Source of the DNA: Rhodanobacter denitrificans
Lineage (GTDB): Bacteria > Pseudomonadota > Gammaproteobacteria > Xanthomonadales > Rhodanobacteraceae
DNA length: 64,000 bases
Direction: 5' to 3'
Assembly (NCBI GenBank): GCA_003241385.1
Contig: QFPO01000002.1
Span: 226,006 to 290,005 of the forward strand
This document shows positions 1 to 11,357 of the stretch, piece after piece; position 1 is the stretch's first letter, and every line of letters starts with the position of its first letter. The position numbers and the translations under genes are program-made. The notes under the pieces are model-generated. The model was not told the origin of the DNA. It saw only the letters and a program-made list of their open reading frames with translations, and did no database searches.

Positions 1-292
1 CGCCGCTGGCGAGCAGACGCACCGTGGTCAGGTCCGGACGCACGTAGCACGGATCGGCGCGCAGCCACGCGCCTTCGGCGGCATCGGAAGCGTCGAGCGT
101 GCGCGTCAGCGCGGCCGACGGCAGGCCCGTGCCCGGCCACTCGGCCAGGCTGCGGATCGCCGCGATGGTGCCGGGCTCGGCGGGCGCATGCGCATCACCG
201 CGCGCGATCCAGCCGGCCAGCACGCCGCCGGCGACCTCGGCCGAGGCCGCGCAGTGCCGCAGTTCCGGCAGCAGCAGTCTGATCGACGGCAC
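1..292 (-). CDS. Phosphoglycerate-mutase-like protein, N-terminal part only
   Basis: The gene starts at a GTG (292-290) with GGAG seven bases upstream and runs off the left edge, so about 97 residues are visible. It follows greA in the same reading frame after 18 bases, which suggests cotranscription with carB-greA. The visible protein is rich in Ala, Leu and Arg and contains the stretch WLRADPCYVRPDLTTVR. From memory this resembles a xanthomonad protein found after greA and often annotated as phosphoglycerate mutase. No catalytic residue of that family lies in the visible part, so the function is a weak inference. Confidence 0.6.
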   Translation of the reverse strand, partial: MPSIRLLLPELRHCAASAEVAGGVLAGWIARGDAHAPAEPGTIAAIRSLAEWPGTGLPSAALTRTLDASDAAEGAWLRADPCYVRPDLTTVRLLASG

Positions 293-310
293 GCCGCAGC
301 TCCGCCGGCG

Positions 311-786
311 TCAGTCGCGATAGTCGACCGAGACGATCTCGTATCGCCGCGTGCCGTTCGGCGCCTGGAACTCGAAGCTCTCGCCCTCGCTCTTGCCGAT
401 CAGCGCGCGCGCGAACGGCGAGCTGACCGAGATCATGCGCTGCTTGATGTCCGATTCGAGGTCGCCGACGATCTGGTACGTCACCTCTTCGCCGCTGTCC
501 TCGTCGGCCAGTCCGACCGTCGCGCCGAACACGATGCGCGGCCCCTTCAGGCGCGACAGATCGATGATCTCGGCGGTCGAGAGCGCCGCCTCGAGCTCCT
601 GGATGCGCCCTTCGACGAAGCCCTGCTGCTCGCGCGCGGCCGCGTACTCGGCATTCTCCTTCAGATCGCCGTGCGCACGCGCCTCGGCGATCGCCTGAAT
701 GATCGCCGGCCGTTCGACGGACTTGAGGCGTTCCAGTTCGGCGCGCAGGCGCTCGGCGCCCTTGGCCGTCATCGGTGAACGCTTGA

Positions 787-790
<4 letters not shown>
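311..790 (-). CDS. greA: Transcription elongation factor GreA
   Basis: This 159-residue protein has the usual GreA length. GreA binds in the secondary channel of RNA polymerase and promotes cleavage of backtracked RNA. The N-terminal half (about residues 8-80) is the charged coiled-coil hairpin, including GDLKENAEYAAAREQQ, which holds the conserved acidic tip. The C-terminal half is the FKBP-like domain with SPFARALIGKSEGE. The start ATG overlaps the carB stop (ATGA), so it is probably translationally coupled to carB. The carA-carB-greA order is also known from pseudomonads. Confidence 0.97.
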
Positions 791-3991
<3,201 letters not shown>

Positions 3992-4008
<17 letters not shown>

Positions 4009-4345
4009 CGGTGTCGCCTGCTGCAGGAGTGTTCTGGGGGCGGCCGGGAGCGGCCAGGCTGATCGAGCGGATCGTCTCGCGCGGCACGGTCAGCTCGATG
4101 CCGCTTTCCAGTTCGATCGTCAGGACGACCGAGGTGTACTTGCGCAGGATGCCGCTGCGCGTCGTGTTGAGCGTGGTCTGGATCACGACGGTGTCGCCGA
4201 CGTGATCCTCCAGCGTCGTGTACTCGACCGTGGCCGGCGCAGCCGGCGTCTTGCCGGCCGGTGCCGCAATCGGCGCCGAGACGGCCGAGGCGAGCACCGC
4301 GGCGGCGAGCAGCCGGATCGATTTGCGGATCGGAAGTATCGTCAT
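3992..4345 (-). CDS. Small exported protein between carA and carB, unknown function
   Basis: This 117-residue protein lies inside the car operon. It starts 7 bases after the carA stop and overlaps the carB start by 17 bases. ATG 4345 is chosen because it follows carA directly and begins a signal peptide (ILPIRKSIRLLAAAVLASAV, likely cut near APIAA). The mature part has a short Ala/Pro linker and then about 60 residues of alternating beta pattern (DHVGDTVVIQTTLNTTRSG ... VPRETIRSISL). That pattern is reminiscent of a small Sm-like barrel. A gene at this position also occurs in some pseudomonads and xanthomonads. No function is known to me, and the fold is inference. Confidence 0.85.
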
Positions 4346-4352
4346 CACGCAA

Positions 4353-5492
4353 TTACGCCGCGAGAGCCGCGTGCGCCTCCATCTGGTGGATGAATCGATC
4401 GAACAGACCGCCGACGTCGTGCGGCCCCGGACTCGCTTCCGGATGACCCTGGAAGCCGAACGCCGGCGCATCGGCGAAGGCCAGGCCCTGCAGCGAGCCG
4501 TCGAACAGCGAGCGATGCGTGGCCTTGACGTTGCCCGGCAGCGTCGCCTCGTCGACCGCGAAGCCGTGGTTCTGGCTCGAGATCATCACCCGGCCACTGT
4601 CCAGGTCGATGACCGGATGATTGGCGCCGTGGTGGCCGAACTTCATCTTGACGGTCTTCGCACCGGCTGCGAGGCCGAGCAGCTGATGTCCCAGGCAGAT
4701 GCCGAACAGCGGAATCCGCGCGCGCAGGAACTCGCGTGCCGCGTCGATCGCGTAGGTGCAGGCGGCCGGGTCGCCCGGGCCGTTGGACAGGAAGACGCCG
4801 TGCGGATCGAGCGCGAGCACCTCGGCCGCCGGCGTCGTCGCCGGCACCACCGTCACCTCACAGCCGCGATCGACGAGCAGACGCAGGATGTTGCGCTTGG
4901 CGCCGAAGTCGTAGGCGACCACGCGCCAGCGCGCCGCCGGGCGCTGGAATGCGGTCCGATCCAGATCGAAGCTGCCCTCGTCCCAGACGTAGGTGCTCGC
5001 GACACTGACCTCGCGCGCCAGATCGGCACCGTCGAGTCCGCCGAACGCGCGCGCGGCGGCGATCGCGGCATCCGCGTCGACGTCCGCGCCGGCGGCGATG
5101 CAGCCGTTCTGGGCGCCCTTGTCGCGCAGGATCCGCGTCAGCCGACGCGTGTCGATGCCGGCGATCGCGACGATGTCGTTGCGCACCAGATAGTCCGACA
5201 GCGTCTCTTCCGAGCGCCAGTTGCTCGCGAGCAGCGGAAGGTCGCGGATCACCAGACCGGCCGCATGGGCGCGATCGGATTCCGCGTCGACCGCGTTGCA
5301 GCCGGTGTTGCCGATGTGCGGATAGGTCAGCGTCACGATCTGCCGGGCATAGGAGGGATCGGTGAGGATCTCCTGGTAGCCGGTCATCGCCGTGTTGAAC
5401 ACGACCTCGCCTACCGTGCGTCCGGTAGCGCCCACCGACAGCCCGTGAAAAAGGCTGCCGTCGGCTAGTGCGAGGATGGCAGGAGTAGTCAT
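4353..5492 (-). CDS. carA: Carbamoyl-phosphate synthase small subunit
   Basis: This 379-residue glutaminase subunit of carbamoyl-phosphate synthase releases ammonia from glutamine and channels it to CarB. Residues 1-150 form the CarA-specific N-terminal domain (FNTAMTGYQEILTDPSYA). Residues ~190-375 are a class I glutamine amidotransferase with nucleophile Cys266 in FGICLGHQLLGLAAG and the later His/Glu in FGFQGHPEASPGPHD. It is the first gene of a carA-orf-carB-greA unit. A sigma-70-like promoter and a ~120-base leader precede it. Confidence 0.98.
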   Translation of the reverse strand: MTTPAILALADGSLFHGLSVGATGRTVGEVVFNTAMTGYQEILTDPSYARQIVTLTYPHIGNTGCNAVDAESDRAHAAGLVIRDLPLLASNWRSEETLSDYLVRNDIVAIAGIDTRRLTRILRDKGAQNGCIAAGADVDADAAIAAARAFGGLDGADLAREVSVASTYVWDEGSFDLDRTAFQRPAARWRVVAYDFGAKRNILRLLVDRGCEVTVVPATTPAAEVLALDPHGVFLSNGPGDPAACTYAIDAAREFLRARIPLFGICLGHQLLGLAAGAKTVKMKFGHHGANHPVIDLDSGRVMISSQNHGFAVDEATLPGNVKATHRSLFDGSLQGLAFADAPAFGFQGHPEASPGPHDVGGLFDRFIHQMEAHAALAA

Positions 5493-5494
5493 GC

Positions 5495-5618
5495 GTTCGC
5501 CTGTCGATAGAAGTGCGGGGATATCAGCACCACGCGATCAAAGCATCGGGTGCGGCATCGACCCCGGGCTGGTGCCAACCAGTCCGTGGGCGGACAAGAA
5601 AAGGGGATCGAGGCGAAC
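5495..5618 (-). repeat. 8-bp inverted repeat bracketing the carA leader
   Basis: AGGCGAAC at 5611-5618 and its exact reverse complement GTTCGCCT at 5495-5502 flank the carA 5' untranslated region. In the RNA the distal arm contains the AGG that would serve as ribosome-binding site about 8 bases before the carA ATG. The predicted transcript start is close to the outer end of the first arm, so it is uncertain that both arms are in the mRNA. Confidence 0.4.
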
Positions 5619-5622
5619 AGCG

Positions 5623-5651
5623 ATTTTAGAGTCGCACTGCCCGGCTGTCCA
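5623..5651 (-). promoter_or_regulatory. Sigma-70-like promoter of carA
   Basis: On the minus strand TGGACA (5651-5646) and TAAAAT (5628-5623) are separated by exactly 17 bases. Both hexamers match the sigma-70 consensus at five positions. The predicted start near 5616 gives a leader of about 124 bases for carA. This is inference from sequence only. Confidence 0.6.
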
Positions 5652-5687
5652 TCGAAGCGGCGCACAGCGAGGCGTACAATAGCGCCG

Positions 5688-6401
5688 ATGACCGCGACCG
5701 CCATTCCCGCCGCGACGCCGCTGCTCGACGCCGAGCGGCTGCATCGTCCAGACGTCCTCGTCCGCCATGCGCCGTTCGCGTTCCTGATCGCCGAGAGCCA
5801 GCTGCCGGCGGACGCCGCCGGCGCGCTCGACCGGGATTTTCCGCGCTACCGGTCGGCGGGCTTCTTCCCGTGGGAGCCCGAAGACTGCGGTCCGGCGGTC
5901 AATCGGCTGATCGAGGAGCTGACCGCGCCGGCCTTCGCCGACCAGGTCGGCCGCGCGCTCGGCATCGAGGGACTCGGCCATAAGCCCAGCCTGGTCACGA
6001 TCTGCCGTCACCTCAACCGCCGGCACGGCACGATCCATACCGACAGCCGCTCGAAGATCGCGACCGCCCTGCTCTATCTGAATCCGACGTGGCCGGCGAC
6101 CAGCGAGGGCTGCCTGCGCTTCCTGAACCGGATCGACGACATCGAGGACCTGGTCGTGCCCGAGGTGCGGCCGGTCTACGGCAATTTCGTCGTGTTCGGG
6201 CGCGCCGACAATTCGTTCCACGGCCACCTGCCGCACGAAGGCGAGCGCCGCGTGATCCAGGTCGCCTGGCTGACCGACGAGTCCGAAAAGCGCCGCAAGA
6301 CCCGGCGCGGCCGTTTCTCGCGCTGGCTCAAGCGGTTGCTGGGGCGGCTGGATCGCCGGTTCGGCGCCGAACGCGGCCCCAACGCGGCGCATCCGCGCTG
6401 A
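5688..6401 (+). CDS. 2OG-Fe(II) oxygenase family protein
   Basis: This 237-residue protein is probably a 2-oxoglutarate and iron(II) dependent dioxygenase of the prolyl-4-hydroxylase-like class. The iron ligands are visible as His117-x-Asp119 in GTIHTDSRSKIATALLYLN and His178 in ADNSFHGHLP, followed by Arg187/188 (GERRVIQVAWL) for 2-oxoglutarate. The last ~35 residues are strongly basic (RRKTRRGRFSRWLKRLLGRL). No signal peptide is seen, so it is cytoplasmic. ATG 5688 was chosen because a TACAAT lies just upstream and the protein begins cleanly there. It is divergent from carA and its substrate is unknown. Confidence 0.85.
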   Translation: MTATAIPAATPLLDAERLHRPDVLVRHAPFAFLIAESQLPADAAGALDRDFPRYRSAGFFPWEPEDCGPAVNRLIEELTAPAFADQVGRALGIEGLGHKPSLVTICRHLNRRHGTIHTDSRSKIATALLYLNPTWPATSEGCLRFLNRIDDIEDLVVPEVRPVYGNFVVFGRADNSFHGHLPHEGERRVIQVAWLTDESEKRRKTRRGRFSRWLKRLLGRLDRRFGAERGPNAAHPR

Positions 6402-6482
6402 ATCCTGTCGAAGCGTTCGCACAATCGGCGCTGTTAGGCTTTCGTAAAATCGGTTAAGATCGCGATTGATCGACCTGATGTT

Positions 6483-6516
6483 CCGGCGCTCCGTCCTTTG
6501 GGGGAACTCGCGCCGG
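6483..6516 (+). repeat. 7-bp inverted repeat in the leader of the 6569 gene
   Basis: CCGGCGC (6483-6489) and GCGCCGG (6510-6516) are exact inverted copies around a 20-base loop containing TTTGGGGGAA. They lie 50-85 bases before the start codon of the next gene. No T-tract follows, so it is not a classical terminator. It could be a leader hairpin. Confidence 0.4.
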
Positions 6517-6568
6517 GCCGAGGGGTCGAACCGTCACTCGCACACCCGACTCCCGCGATCGCCTCCCG

Positions 6569-7597
6569 ATGAAACTGCGTTGCGCCAGCCTGCTGCTCGC
6601 ACTGTCGCTTCCCCTGCTGGGGAATGCGCAGAGTTCGGGTATGCCGCCGGCCGGCGAGCTGATCGTCGATTCGCGCCTGGTACCGGAGCTGCCGGCGGCG
6701 CTGCTGACGCCCGATACCCAGGTCGTGCCGGTGTGGTCCGACGCGAACGGCCGGCTGGTCGCGCTGGTCGATTTCTCCAATACCGGGCATCTCACATCGC
6801 GCTGGTCGGCGACGACGGCGTCGGGCATCGCCGCCGACTGGCGGCTGATCGACGTATCGAATCTGCTCTCGGGCGGCCTGCGCTGGCAGGGCCAGCAGGG
6901 GCTGCACGTCGACGCCCTGCTCAGCCAGCAGTCCTGGTCGCGCAACGCCTGCATCGGCGCCGGTACCGACTGCCTGTTCTCGAATTCGTCCGCGCCGGCC
7001 AGTGCCGGGTGGCTGCAGGGCAGTCTCGGCCTCGGCTGGACGTCCGAGAACGGCGCGCTCGATCTCTCCTACGGCCTGTCGTGGCTGCGCTCGAGCGAAC
7101 CGACCGTACCGTGGGGATCGCCGCCATCGGCCGTCTACGGCAACGGACTGGCCGATCTGATCCGCTCGGAGTCCGGTCTCTATCATCTGGATTCGTCGAA
7201 CGGCGTCGTCGCCAACGCGCGCATGCAGCTCGGCGACGGCACCCTGCTCGACCTCGGCGCCGGCCTGGGGCGCAGCCGCCTGATGCCGTTCGGCGCCGCG
7301 CCGTCGACGTTGGCGCTGCCGGGCCTGGATCTGCAGGAAACCAGCCTCAGCCTCGCGATCAGCAGCGGCAGCCTGCGCGGCAGCATCATCGGCCGCACCG
7401 CCGTTTCGCCCGATCCGCTGCTGACCGGCAAGCGCTGGACGACGTTCGACTTCGGCGTGTCGTGGCGCACGCCGTGGCAGGGCGAACTCAGCCTCGGCAC
7501 GCAGAGCCAGCTGACGCCGGTCATCGACGCCAACGGGCGCGATGCCGAGGCCACGCAGAACCGCGTGCCGTACGTGCAGTACCGCCAGGACCTCTGA
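6569..7597 (+). CDS. Exported beta-rich protein of unknown function
   Basis: This 342-residue protein has a clear signal peptide (MKLRCASLLLALSLPLLGNA, cut after NA-Q). The rest is rich in Gly, Ser and Leu with alternating hydrophobic residues in many short strands (LDLSYGLSWLRSS, LLDLGAGLGRSRL, FDFGVSWRTPWQGELSLG). That pattern is seen in outer-membrane beta-barrels. The C-terminus is ...YRQDL and lacks the usual terminal Phe. One disulfide could form between the two Cys in RNACIGAGTDCLF. I do not recognise a family. It precedes an ECF sigma/anti-sigma pair, but a 145-base gap with a hairpin separates them. Confidence 0.8.
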   Translation: MKLRCASLLLALSLPLLGNAQSSGMPPAGELIVDSRLVPELPAALLTPDTQVVPVWSDANGRLVALVDFSNTGHLTSRWSATTASGIAADWRLIDVSNLLSGGLRWQGQQGLHVDALLSQQSWSRNACIGAGTDCLFSNSSAPASAGWLQGSLGLGWTSENGALDLSYGLSWLRSSEPTVPWGSPPSAVYGNGLADLIRSESGLYHLDSSNGVVANARMQLGDGTLLDLGAGLGRSRLMPFGAAPSTLALPGLDLQETSLSLAISSGSLRGSIIGRTAVSPDPLLTGKRWTTFDFGVSWRTPWQGELSLGTQSQLTPVIDANGRDAEATQNRVPYVQYRQDL

Positions 7598-7669
7598 CGT
7601 CCGGTCGTACGCGGCGTGCCGCGCCACGCGCGTCGAGTCGCCGGCCGATCCTCCCCTGACATCGCGATC

Positions 7670-7689
7670 CAATCCCGCACCCGGGATTG
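7670..7689 (+). repeat. Perfect hairpin between exported protein gene and ECF sigma gene
   Basis: CAATCCCG (7670-7677) and CGGGATTG (7682-7689) form an 8-bp inverted repeat with a CACC loop. It lies 54 bases before the sigma factor start codon. There is no following T-run. It may be a leader hairpin, a weak terminator of the upstream gene, or an operator. Confidence 0.45.
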
Positions 7690-7742
7690 CCACGACGCGT
7701 CCAGTCGGTGAGCATAACGCTCTTTTCACGACTGCCGTTGCG

Positions 7743-8297
7743 ATGCCGCCACCGACATCCGATCCGATCCAGGCCCGCCTCGAGCAGTTGTTGCGCGATT
7801 ACGGCGCCCGCGTGCGCCGCCTGCTGCAGTCCCATGGCCTCGACCAACGCGGCATCGACCCGGCCGACGTCGAGCAGGAAGTCCGCATCCGGCTCTGGCG
7901 TGCGATCGAGCGTGACCGGTCTGCGGCCTTTCATGCGTCTTACATCCAGAGAGTGGTGGCGACCACGGTCGTCGACGCCTTGCGCAGGGCGGAGGTTCGG
8001 GCAGCCGAACCCCTGCCCGACGAGGACAGCGAGGCCTCGCCGCTCCCGGATGTTGCCGCCGGCCCTGATCGACTGGCCAGCGACAGCGAACGCATGGACG
8101 ATCTGGCGCGCTGCCTGGAATCGATACCGGAGCGGCGGCGCCTGCCGATCACGTTGCACCTGCAGGGATTCTCGCTGCAGGAGATTGCCGATTCGGTCGG
8201 AGTTTCCGCCGAAGCGGCCCGAAAACTGGTGTCGCGCGGGATGGACGAACTGAAGTTCCGCCTGCGCGAATGCGGACATGGTGAATTCGATGAATGA
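7743..8297 (+). CDS. ECF-type RNA polymerase sigma factor
   Basis: This 184-residue protein has the two domains of an extracytoplasmic-function sigma factor. Region 2 is about residues 15-80 (DPADVEQEVRIRLWRAI, then SYIQRVVATTVVDALRR). Region 4 is about residues 120-175, with the helix-turn-helix LQEIADSVGVSAEAARKLVS. An acidic linker (PLPDEDSEASPLPD) joins them. It should direct polymerase to a small regulon in response to an envelope signal relayed by the next gene, whose start lies inside its 3' end. ATG 7743 is used because it begins the conserved part. The ribosome site is weak. Confidence 0.88.
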   Translation: MPPPTSDPIQARLEQLLRDYGARVRRLLQSHGLDQRGIDPADVEQEVRIRLWRAIERDRSAAFHASYIQRVVATTVVDALRRAEVRAAEPLPDEDSEASPLPDVAAGPDRLASDSERMDDLARCLESIPERRRLPITLHLQGFSLQEIADSVGVSAEAARKLVSRGMDELKFRLRECGHGEFDE

Positions 8298-8826
8298 CAA
8301 TCGCCTGGCTCAGCTCTATCGCGATCTGACCGCGCGCAGCGCGGGTCCCGTCGCCCTCGATGTCGACACGCTCGTCGCCGCGGCGGCCGGTACCCTGCCG
8401 GCCGATCGACGCGAGAGCGTCGCCGGCCGACTGGCGGTCTCGCCAAGCGAAGCCGAACTGGTCCGGATGCTCGCGGTCCTCGAGGACGACTCGCAGGCGC
8501 TCGCAGCCGATCTGGTCCGCTACGACCGCAGTCACGGCCGCCGTCACGAGCGCCGCATGCAGCGCACGGCCGCACCGGCCGCACGCCGGGCCGCCAAGGT
8601 CCGCTGGGCCGGTATGGGCGCCTGCCTGATGGCCGTGCTCGGTCTGTGGTCGACCCATCGCCTGGGCCCCGGCTCGCTCGACGGCTCGTCGAGCGGCATC
8701 TACGCCGAGCATAAGAGCGACCGCATTTTCACGACCAAGGACAGCATCTTCGCCTGGTCCAACGGCGAGTCCAGCGTGCAGGACGGCCCGGACAAGCTGT
8801 TCCGTTCGGAGTTCAACGGCAGCTGA
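8290..8826 (+). CDS. Putative anti-sigma factor, single-pass membrane protein
   Basis: This 178-residue protein is encoded directly behind the ECF sigma gene with an 8-base overlap. An in-frame ATG at 8278 would add four residues. The N-terminal ~60 residues (VDTLVAAAAGTLPADRRESV ... EAELVRMLAVLEDD) resemble the sigma-binding helices of anti-sigma factors, but the zinc-ligand HxxxCxxC motif is absent. A basic stretch precedes one membrane helix (MGACLMAVLGLW, about residues 110-125). A ~55-residue periplasmic tail follows. Function is inferred from position and topology. A strong terminator follows it. Confidence 0.75.
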   Translation: MNDNRLAQLYRDLTARSAGPVALDVDTLVAAAAGTLPADRRESVAGRLAVSPSEAELVRMLAVLEDDSQALAADLVRYDRSHGRRHERRMQRTAAPAARRAAKVRWAGMGACLMAVLGLWSTHRLGPGSLDGSSSGIYAEHKSDRIFTTKDSIFAWSNGESSVQDGPDKLFRSEFNGS

Positions 8827-8860
8827 CATCGGCGTCGATGTCGGCGCACGCTCCATAGAC

Positions 8861-8897
8861 GAAGGCCCCGGTTCACAGCCGGGGCCTTCGCTTTTTT
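8861..8897 (+). terminator. Rho-independent terminator of the sigma/anti-sigma operon
   Basis: GAAGGCCCCGG (8861-8871) pairs perfectly with CCGGGGCCTTC (8879-8889) around a 7-base loop and is followed by GCTTTTTT. It faces the convergent htpG gene, which ends 32 bases further on. On the minus strand no T-run follows. Confidence 0.93.
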
Positions 8898-8928
8898 CGG
8901 GACTGGCGGCTCGGCCGCCGCAGGCGGA

Positions 8929-10803
8929 TCAGCCGCCCAGGATCACGCGGTTGAGCCGCTGCACGAACGCGGCCGGATCGTCCAGCGCACCGCCGCCGGC
9001 CAGCTGCGCCTGATCGAGCAGCAGCACGGCCAGATCGGCCGCGCGGCCGGGATCGGCCTCGGCCTCGAAGCGCTTGACCAGCGCGTGGGCCGGATTGACC
9101 TCGAGCACCGGCTGGCTGGCCGGCACGTCGTGGCCGGCCTCGCGCAGCAGGCGCTGCATGTGCAGCGCCATGTCGTGCTCGTCGAGCACCAGGCAGGCCG
9201 GCGAGTCGGTCAGGCGGTGGCTGACGCGCACGTCGCGCACGCGCTCGCCGAGCGACTGCTTGAGCTTGTCGACCACGCCGGCCGCGGCTTCCTCGGCCTG
9301 CTTGCGCTGCTCCGCGTCGGCGCCGCCGGTGGCCTCGAACTCGCCCTTGGCGACGTGACGCAGCTTCTTGCCGGCGAACTCGCCGAGATAGCCGATCATC
9401 CACTCGTCGATCCGCTCGAACATCAGCAGGACCTCGACGCCGCGCGCCTTCAGCGCCTCGATCTGCGGGCTGCCCTTGGCCGCGGCGAACGAGTCGGCCG
9501 TCACGTACCAGATCACGTCCTGGTCGGCCTGCATGCGTCCGACGTAGTCCTCGAGCGATACGGTCTTGTCGGCGCCTTCGCTCTGCGTCGAGGCGAAGCG
9601 CAGCAGCTTGGCGATGCGTTCGCGGTTGGCCGGATCGTCGGCGATGCCCTCCTTGAGGACGTTGCCGAACTCGCGCGTGAACTGCGCGAACTTGGCCGGC
9701 TCGTCCTTGGCGAGCTTCTCGAGCAGATCGAGCACGCGCTTGACGCAGGCCGCGCGGATCTGCGAGACCAGACGATTGTCCTGCAGCAGTTCGCGGCTGA
9801 CGTTGAGCGGCAGGTCGTCCGAATCGACGACGCCGCGGACGAAACGCAGCCACGGCGGCAGCAGCTGCTCGGCGCCGTCCATGATGTACACGCGCCGGAC
9901 GTAGAGCTTGAGCCCCTTACGCTCGTCGCGGCCACCAAGCATCGCGTCGAACGGCTGCGCGCCCGGCACGTACAGCAGCAGCGTGTAGCTCTGGTTGCCC
10001 TCGACGCGGTTGTGGGTCCAGGCCAGCGGATCGTTGAAGTCGTGGCCGAGCGACTTGTAGAACGCCTGGTAGTCGGCGTCGGTCAGTTCGGACTTGGGCC
10101 GCATCCACAGCGCGGAGGCTTGATTGACGGCCTCGAACTCACCGTCGGGCCTGCCGTCCTTGGACGCCTGCATGCGGATCGGAAACGCGACGTGATCGGA
10201 GTAGCGCGCGATCAAGTCGCGCAGCTTCCAGCCGTCGAGGAACTCGCGCTCGTCGGGCTTCAGATGCAGCACGATCCGCGTGCCGCGCTCGGGCACCGCG
10301 AGCGTCTCGAGCGAGTACTCGCCGGTCCCGCCCGATTCCCAGCGCACGCCGTCCGCCTCGGACGCATCGGCGCGGCGTGTCGTCAGCGTGACCTTGTCGG
10401 CGACGATGAAGGCCGAATAGAAGCCGACGCCGAACTGGCCGATCAGCCGGCTGTCCTTACGCGCGTCGCCCGACAGCGCATCGAGAAACCGGCGCGTACC
10501 CGAGCGCGCGATCGTGCCGATGTTGTCGATGACCTCCTCGCGGCTCATGCCGATGCCGTTGTCGGTCAGCGTCAGCGTGCCGGCGTCCGGATCCCAGCTC
10601 AGATCGACGTGGAGATCGGCGTCCCCGGCGAGCAGTTCGGGTCGGGCCAGGGCCTCGAAACGCAGCTTGTCGAGCGCGTCGGAGGCGTTCGAAATCAGCT
10701 CGCGCAGGAAGATCTCCTTGTGCGAGTACAGCGAGTGCGTGACCAGGTGCAGCACCTGGGCGACTTCCGCCTCGAAACGGCGGGTTTCAGCGGTTGCGGT
10801 CAT
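8929..10803 (-). CDS. htpG: Molecular chaperone HtpG (bacterial Hsp90)
   Basis: This 624-residue ATP-dependent chaperone has the usual length for the family. The N-terminal GHKL ATPase domain (about 1-220) shows FLRELISNASDALDK, LTDNGIGMSREEV and GQFGVGFYSAF. The middle domain carries the catalytic-loop Arg in PLNVSRELLQ. The C-terminal dimerisation domain lacks the eukaryotic MEEVD tail, as expected. The start ATG has GGGAGGAG ten bases upstream. A heat-shock-like promoter lies in the short gap before the rplS terminator. Confidence 0.98.
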   Translation of the reverse strand: MTATAETRRFEAEVAQVLHLVTHSLYSHKEIFLRELISNASDALDKLRFEALARPELLAGDADLHVDLSWDPDAGTLTLTDNGIGMSREEVIDNIGTIARSGTRRFLDALSGDARKDSRLIGQFGVGFYSAFIVADKVTLTTRRADASEADGVRWESGGTGEYSLETLAVPERGTRIVLHLKPDEREFLDGWKLRDLIARYSDHVAFPIRMQASKDGRPDGEFEAVNQASALWMRPKSELTDADYQAFYKSLGHDFNDPLAWTHNRVEGNQSYTLLLYVPGAQPFDAMLGGRDERKGLKLYVRRVYIMDGAEQLLPPWLRFVRGVVDSDDLPLNVSRELLQDNRLVSQIRAACVKRVLDLLEKLAKDEPAKFAQFTREFGNVLKEGIADDPANRERIAKLLRFASTQSEGADKTVSLEDYVGRMQADQDVIWYVTADSFAAAKGSPQIEALKARGVEVLLMFERIDEWMIGYLGEFAGKKLRHVAKGEFEATGGADAEQRKQAEEAAAGVVDKLKQSLGERVRDVRVSHRLTDSPACLVLDEHDMALHMQRLLREAGHDVPASQPVLEVNPAHALVKRFEAEADPGRAADLAVLLLDQAQLAGGGALDDPAAFVQRLNRVILGG

Positions 10804-10839
10804 GTGGAGCGGACTCCTCCCGTGGATGATCTGCCGCGC

Positions 10840-10867
10840 CTATGAGGGCGGTGGAGGCCGCTTTCAA
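10840..10867 (-). promoter_or_regulatory. Candidate sigma-32 (heat-shock) promoter of htpG
   Basis: On the minus strand TTGAAA (10867-10862) is followed after 13 bases by CCCTCATAG (10848-10840). The sigma-32 consensus is CTTGAAA, 13-14 bases, CCCCATNT. The site lies 37 bases before the htpG ATG. The match is good but not perfect, and this reading is inference. Confidence 0.5.
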
Positions 10868-10874
10868 TCCGCCC

Positions 10875-10911
10875 AAAAAAAACAAACCGGCCGCCTTGCG
10901 GCGGCCGGTTT
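10875..10911 (-). terminator. Rho-independent terminator of the rpsP-rimM-trmD-rplS operon
   Basis: A 12-bp perfect stem, AAACCGGCCGCC (10884-10895) with GGCGGCCGGTTT (10900-10911), closes a TTGC loop. Read on the minus strand it is followed by a run of eight T within nine bases. It sits about 45 bases after the rplS stop. Confidence 0.95.
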
Positions 10912-10954
10912 GCGACGAGGAGCACAGACGCGACTCGATGCTCCAAGACGTAAA

Positions 10955-11323
10955 TCAGGCCTGGTTCTTGGTGTGAGCGCTGAGGTCTTCCTTGATGCGG
11001 GCCGCCTTGCCTTCGAGACCGCGCAGGTAGTAGAGCTTGGCGCCGCGCACCTTACCGTGACGCTTGACGACGACCGAATCGATGATCGGGCTGTGCGTCT
11101 GGAAGACGCGCTCGACGCCGGTGCCGTGCGAGATCTTGCGGACCGTGAACGCCGAGTTGAGGCCGGCATTCTTCTTGGCGATCACCACGCCTTCGTAGGC
11201 CTGCACGCGCTCGCGGTTGCCTTCCTTGACCTTGACGTTGACGACCACGGTGTCGCCCGGCGAGAAGGCCGGCAGCTCACGGGTCATCTGGGCGGCTTCG
11301 AACTGCTGAATGATGTTGCTCAT
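10955..11323 (-). CDS. rplS: 50S ribosomal protein L19
   Basis: This 122-residue protein sits at the 30S-50S interface of the large subunit. The conserved core is present (FSPGDTVVVNVKVKEGNRER, AYEGVVIAKKNAG, SPIIDSVVVKRHGKVRGAKL). ATG 11323 is chosen over an upstream in-frame TTG/GTG because GGTGAG is correctly spaced before it and MSNIIQQFE is the usual N-terminus. It is the last gene of the rpsP-rimM-trmD-rplS operon, 34 bases after trmD. Confidence 0.97.
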   Translation of the reverse strand: MSNIIQQFEAAQMTRELPAFSPGDTVVVNVKVKEGNRERVQAYEGVVIAKKNAGLNSAFTVRKISHGTGVERVFQTHSPIIDSVVVKRHGKVRGAKLYYLRGLEGKAARIKEDLSAHTKNQA

Positions 11324-11357
11324 GACACTCACCAAATAATGATCGTTGTAGATTGTT

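Noticed and set aside
6402..6568. A promoter with TAAAAT or TAAGAT before the 6569 gene
   Set aside because: The -10-like words lack a -35 element at acceptable spacing, so no promoter is annotated.
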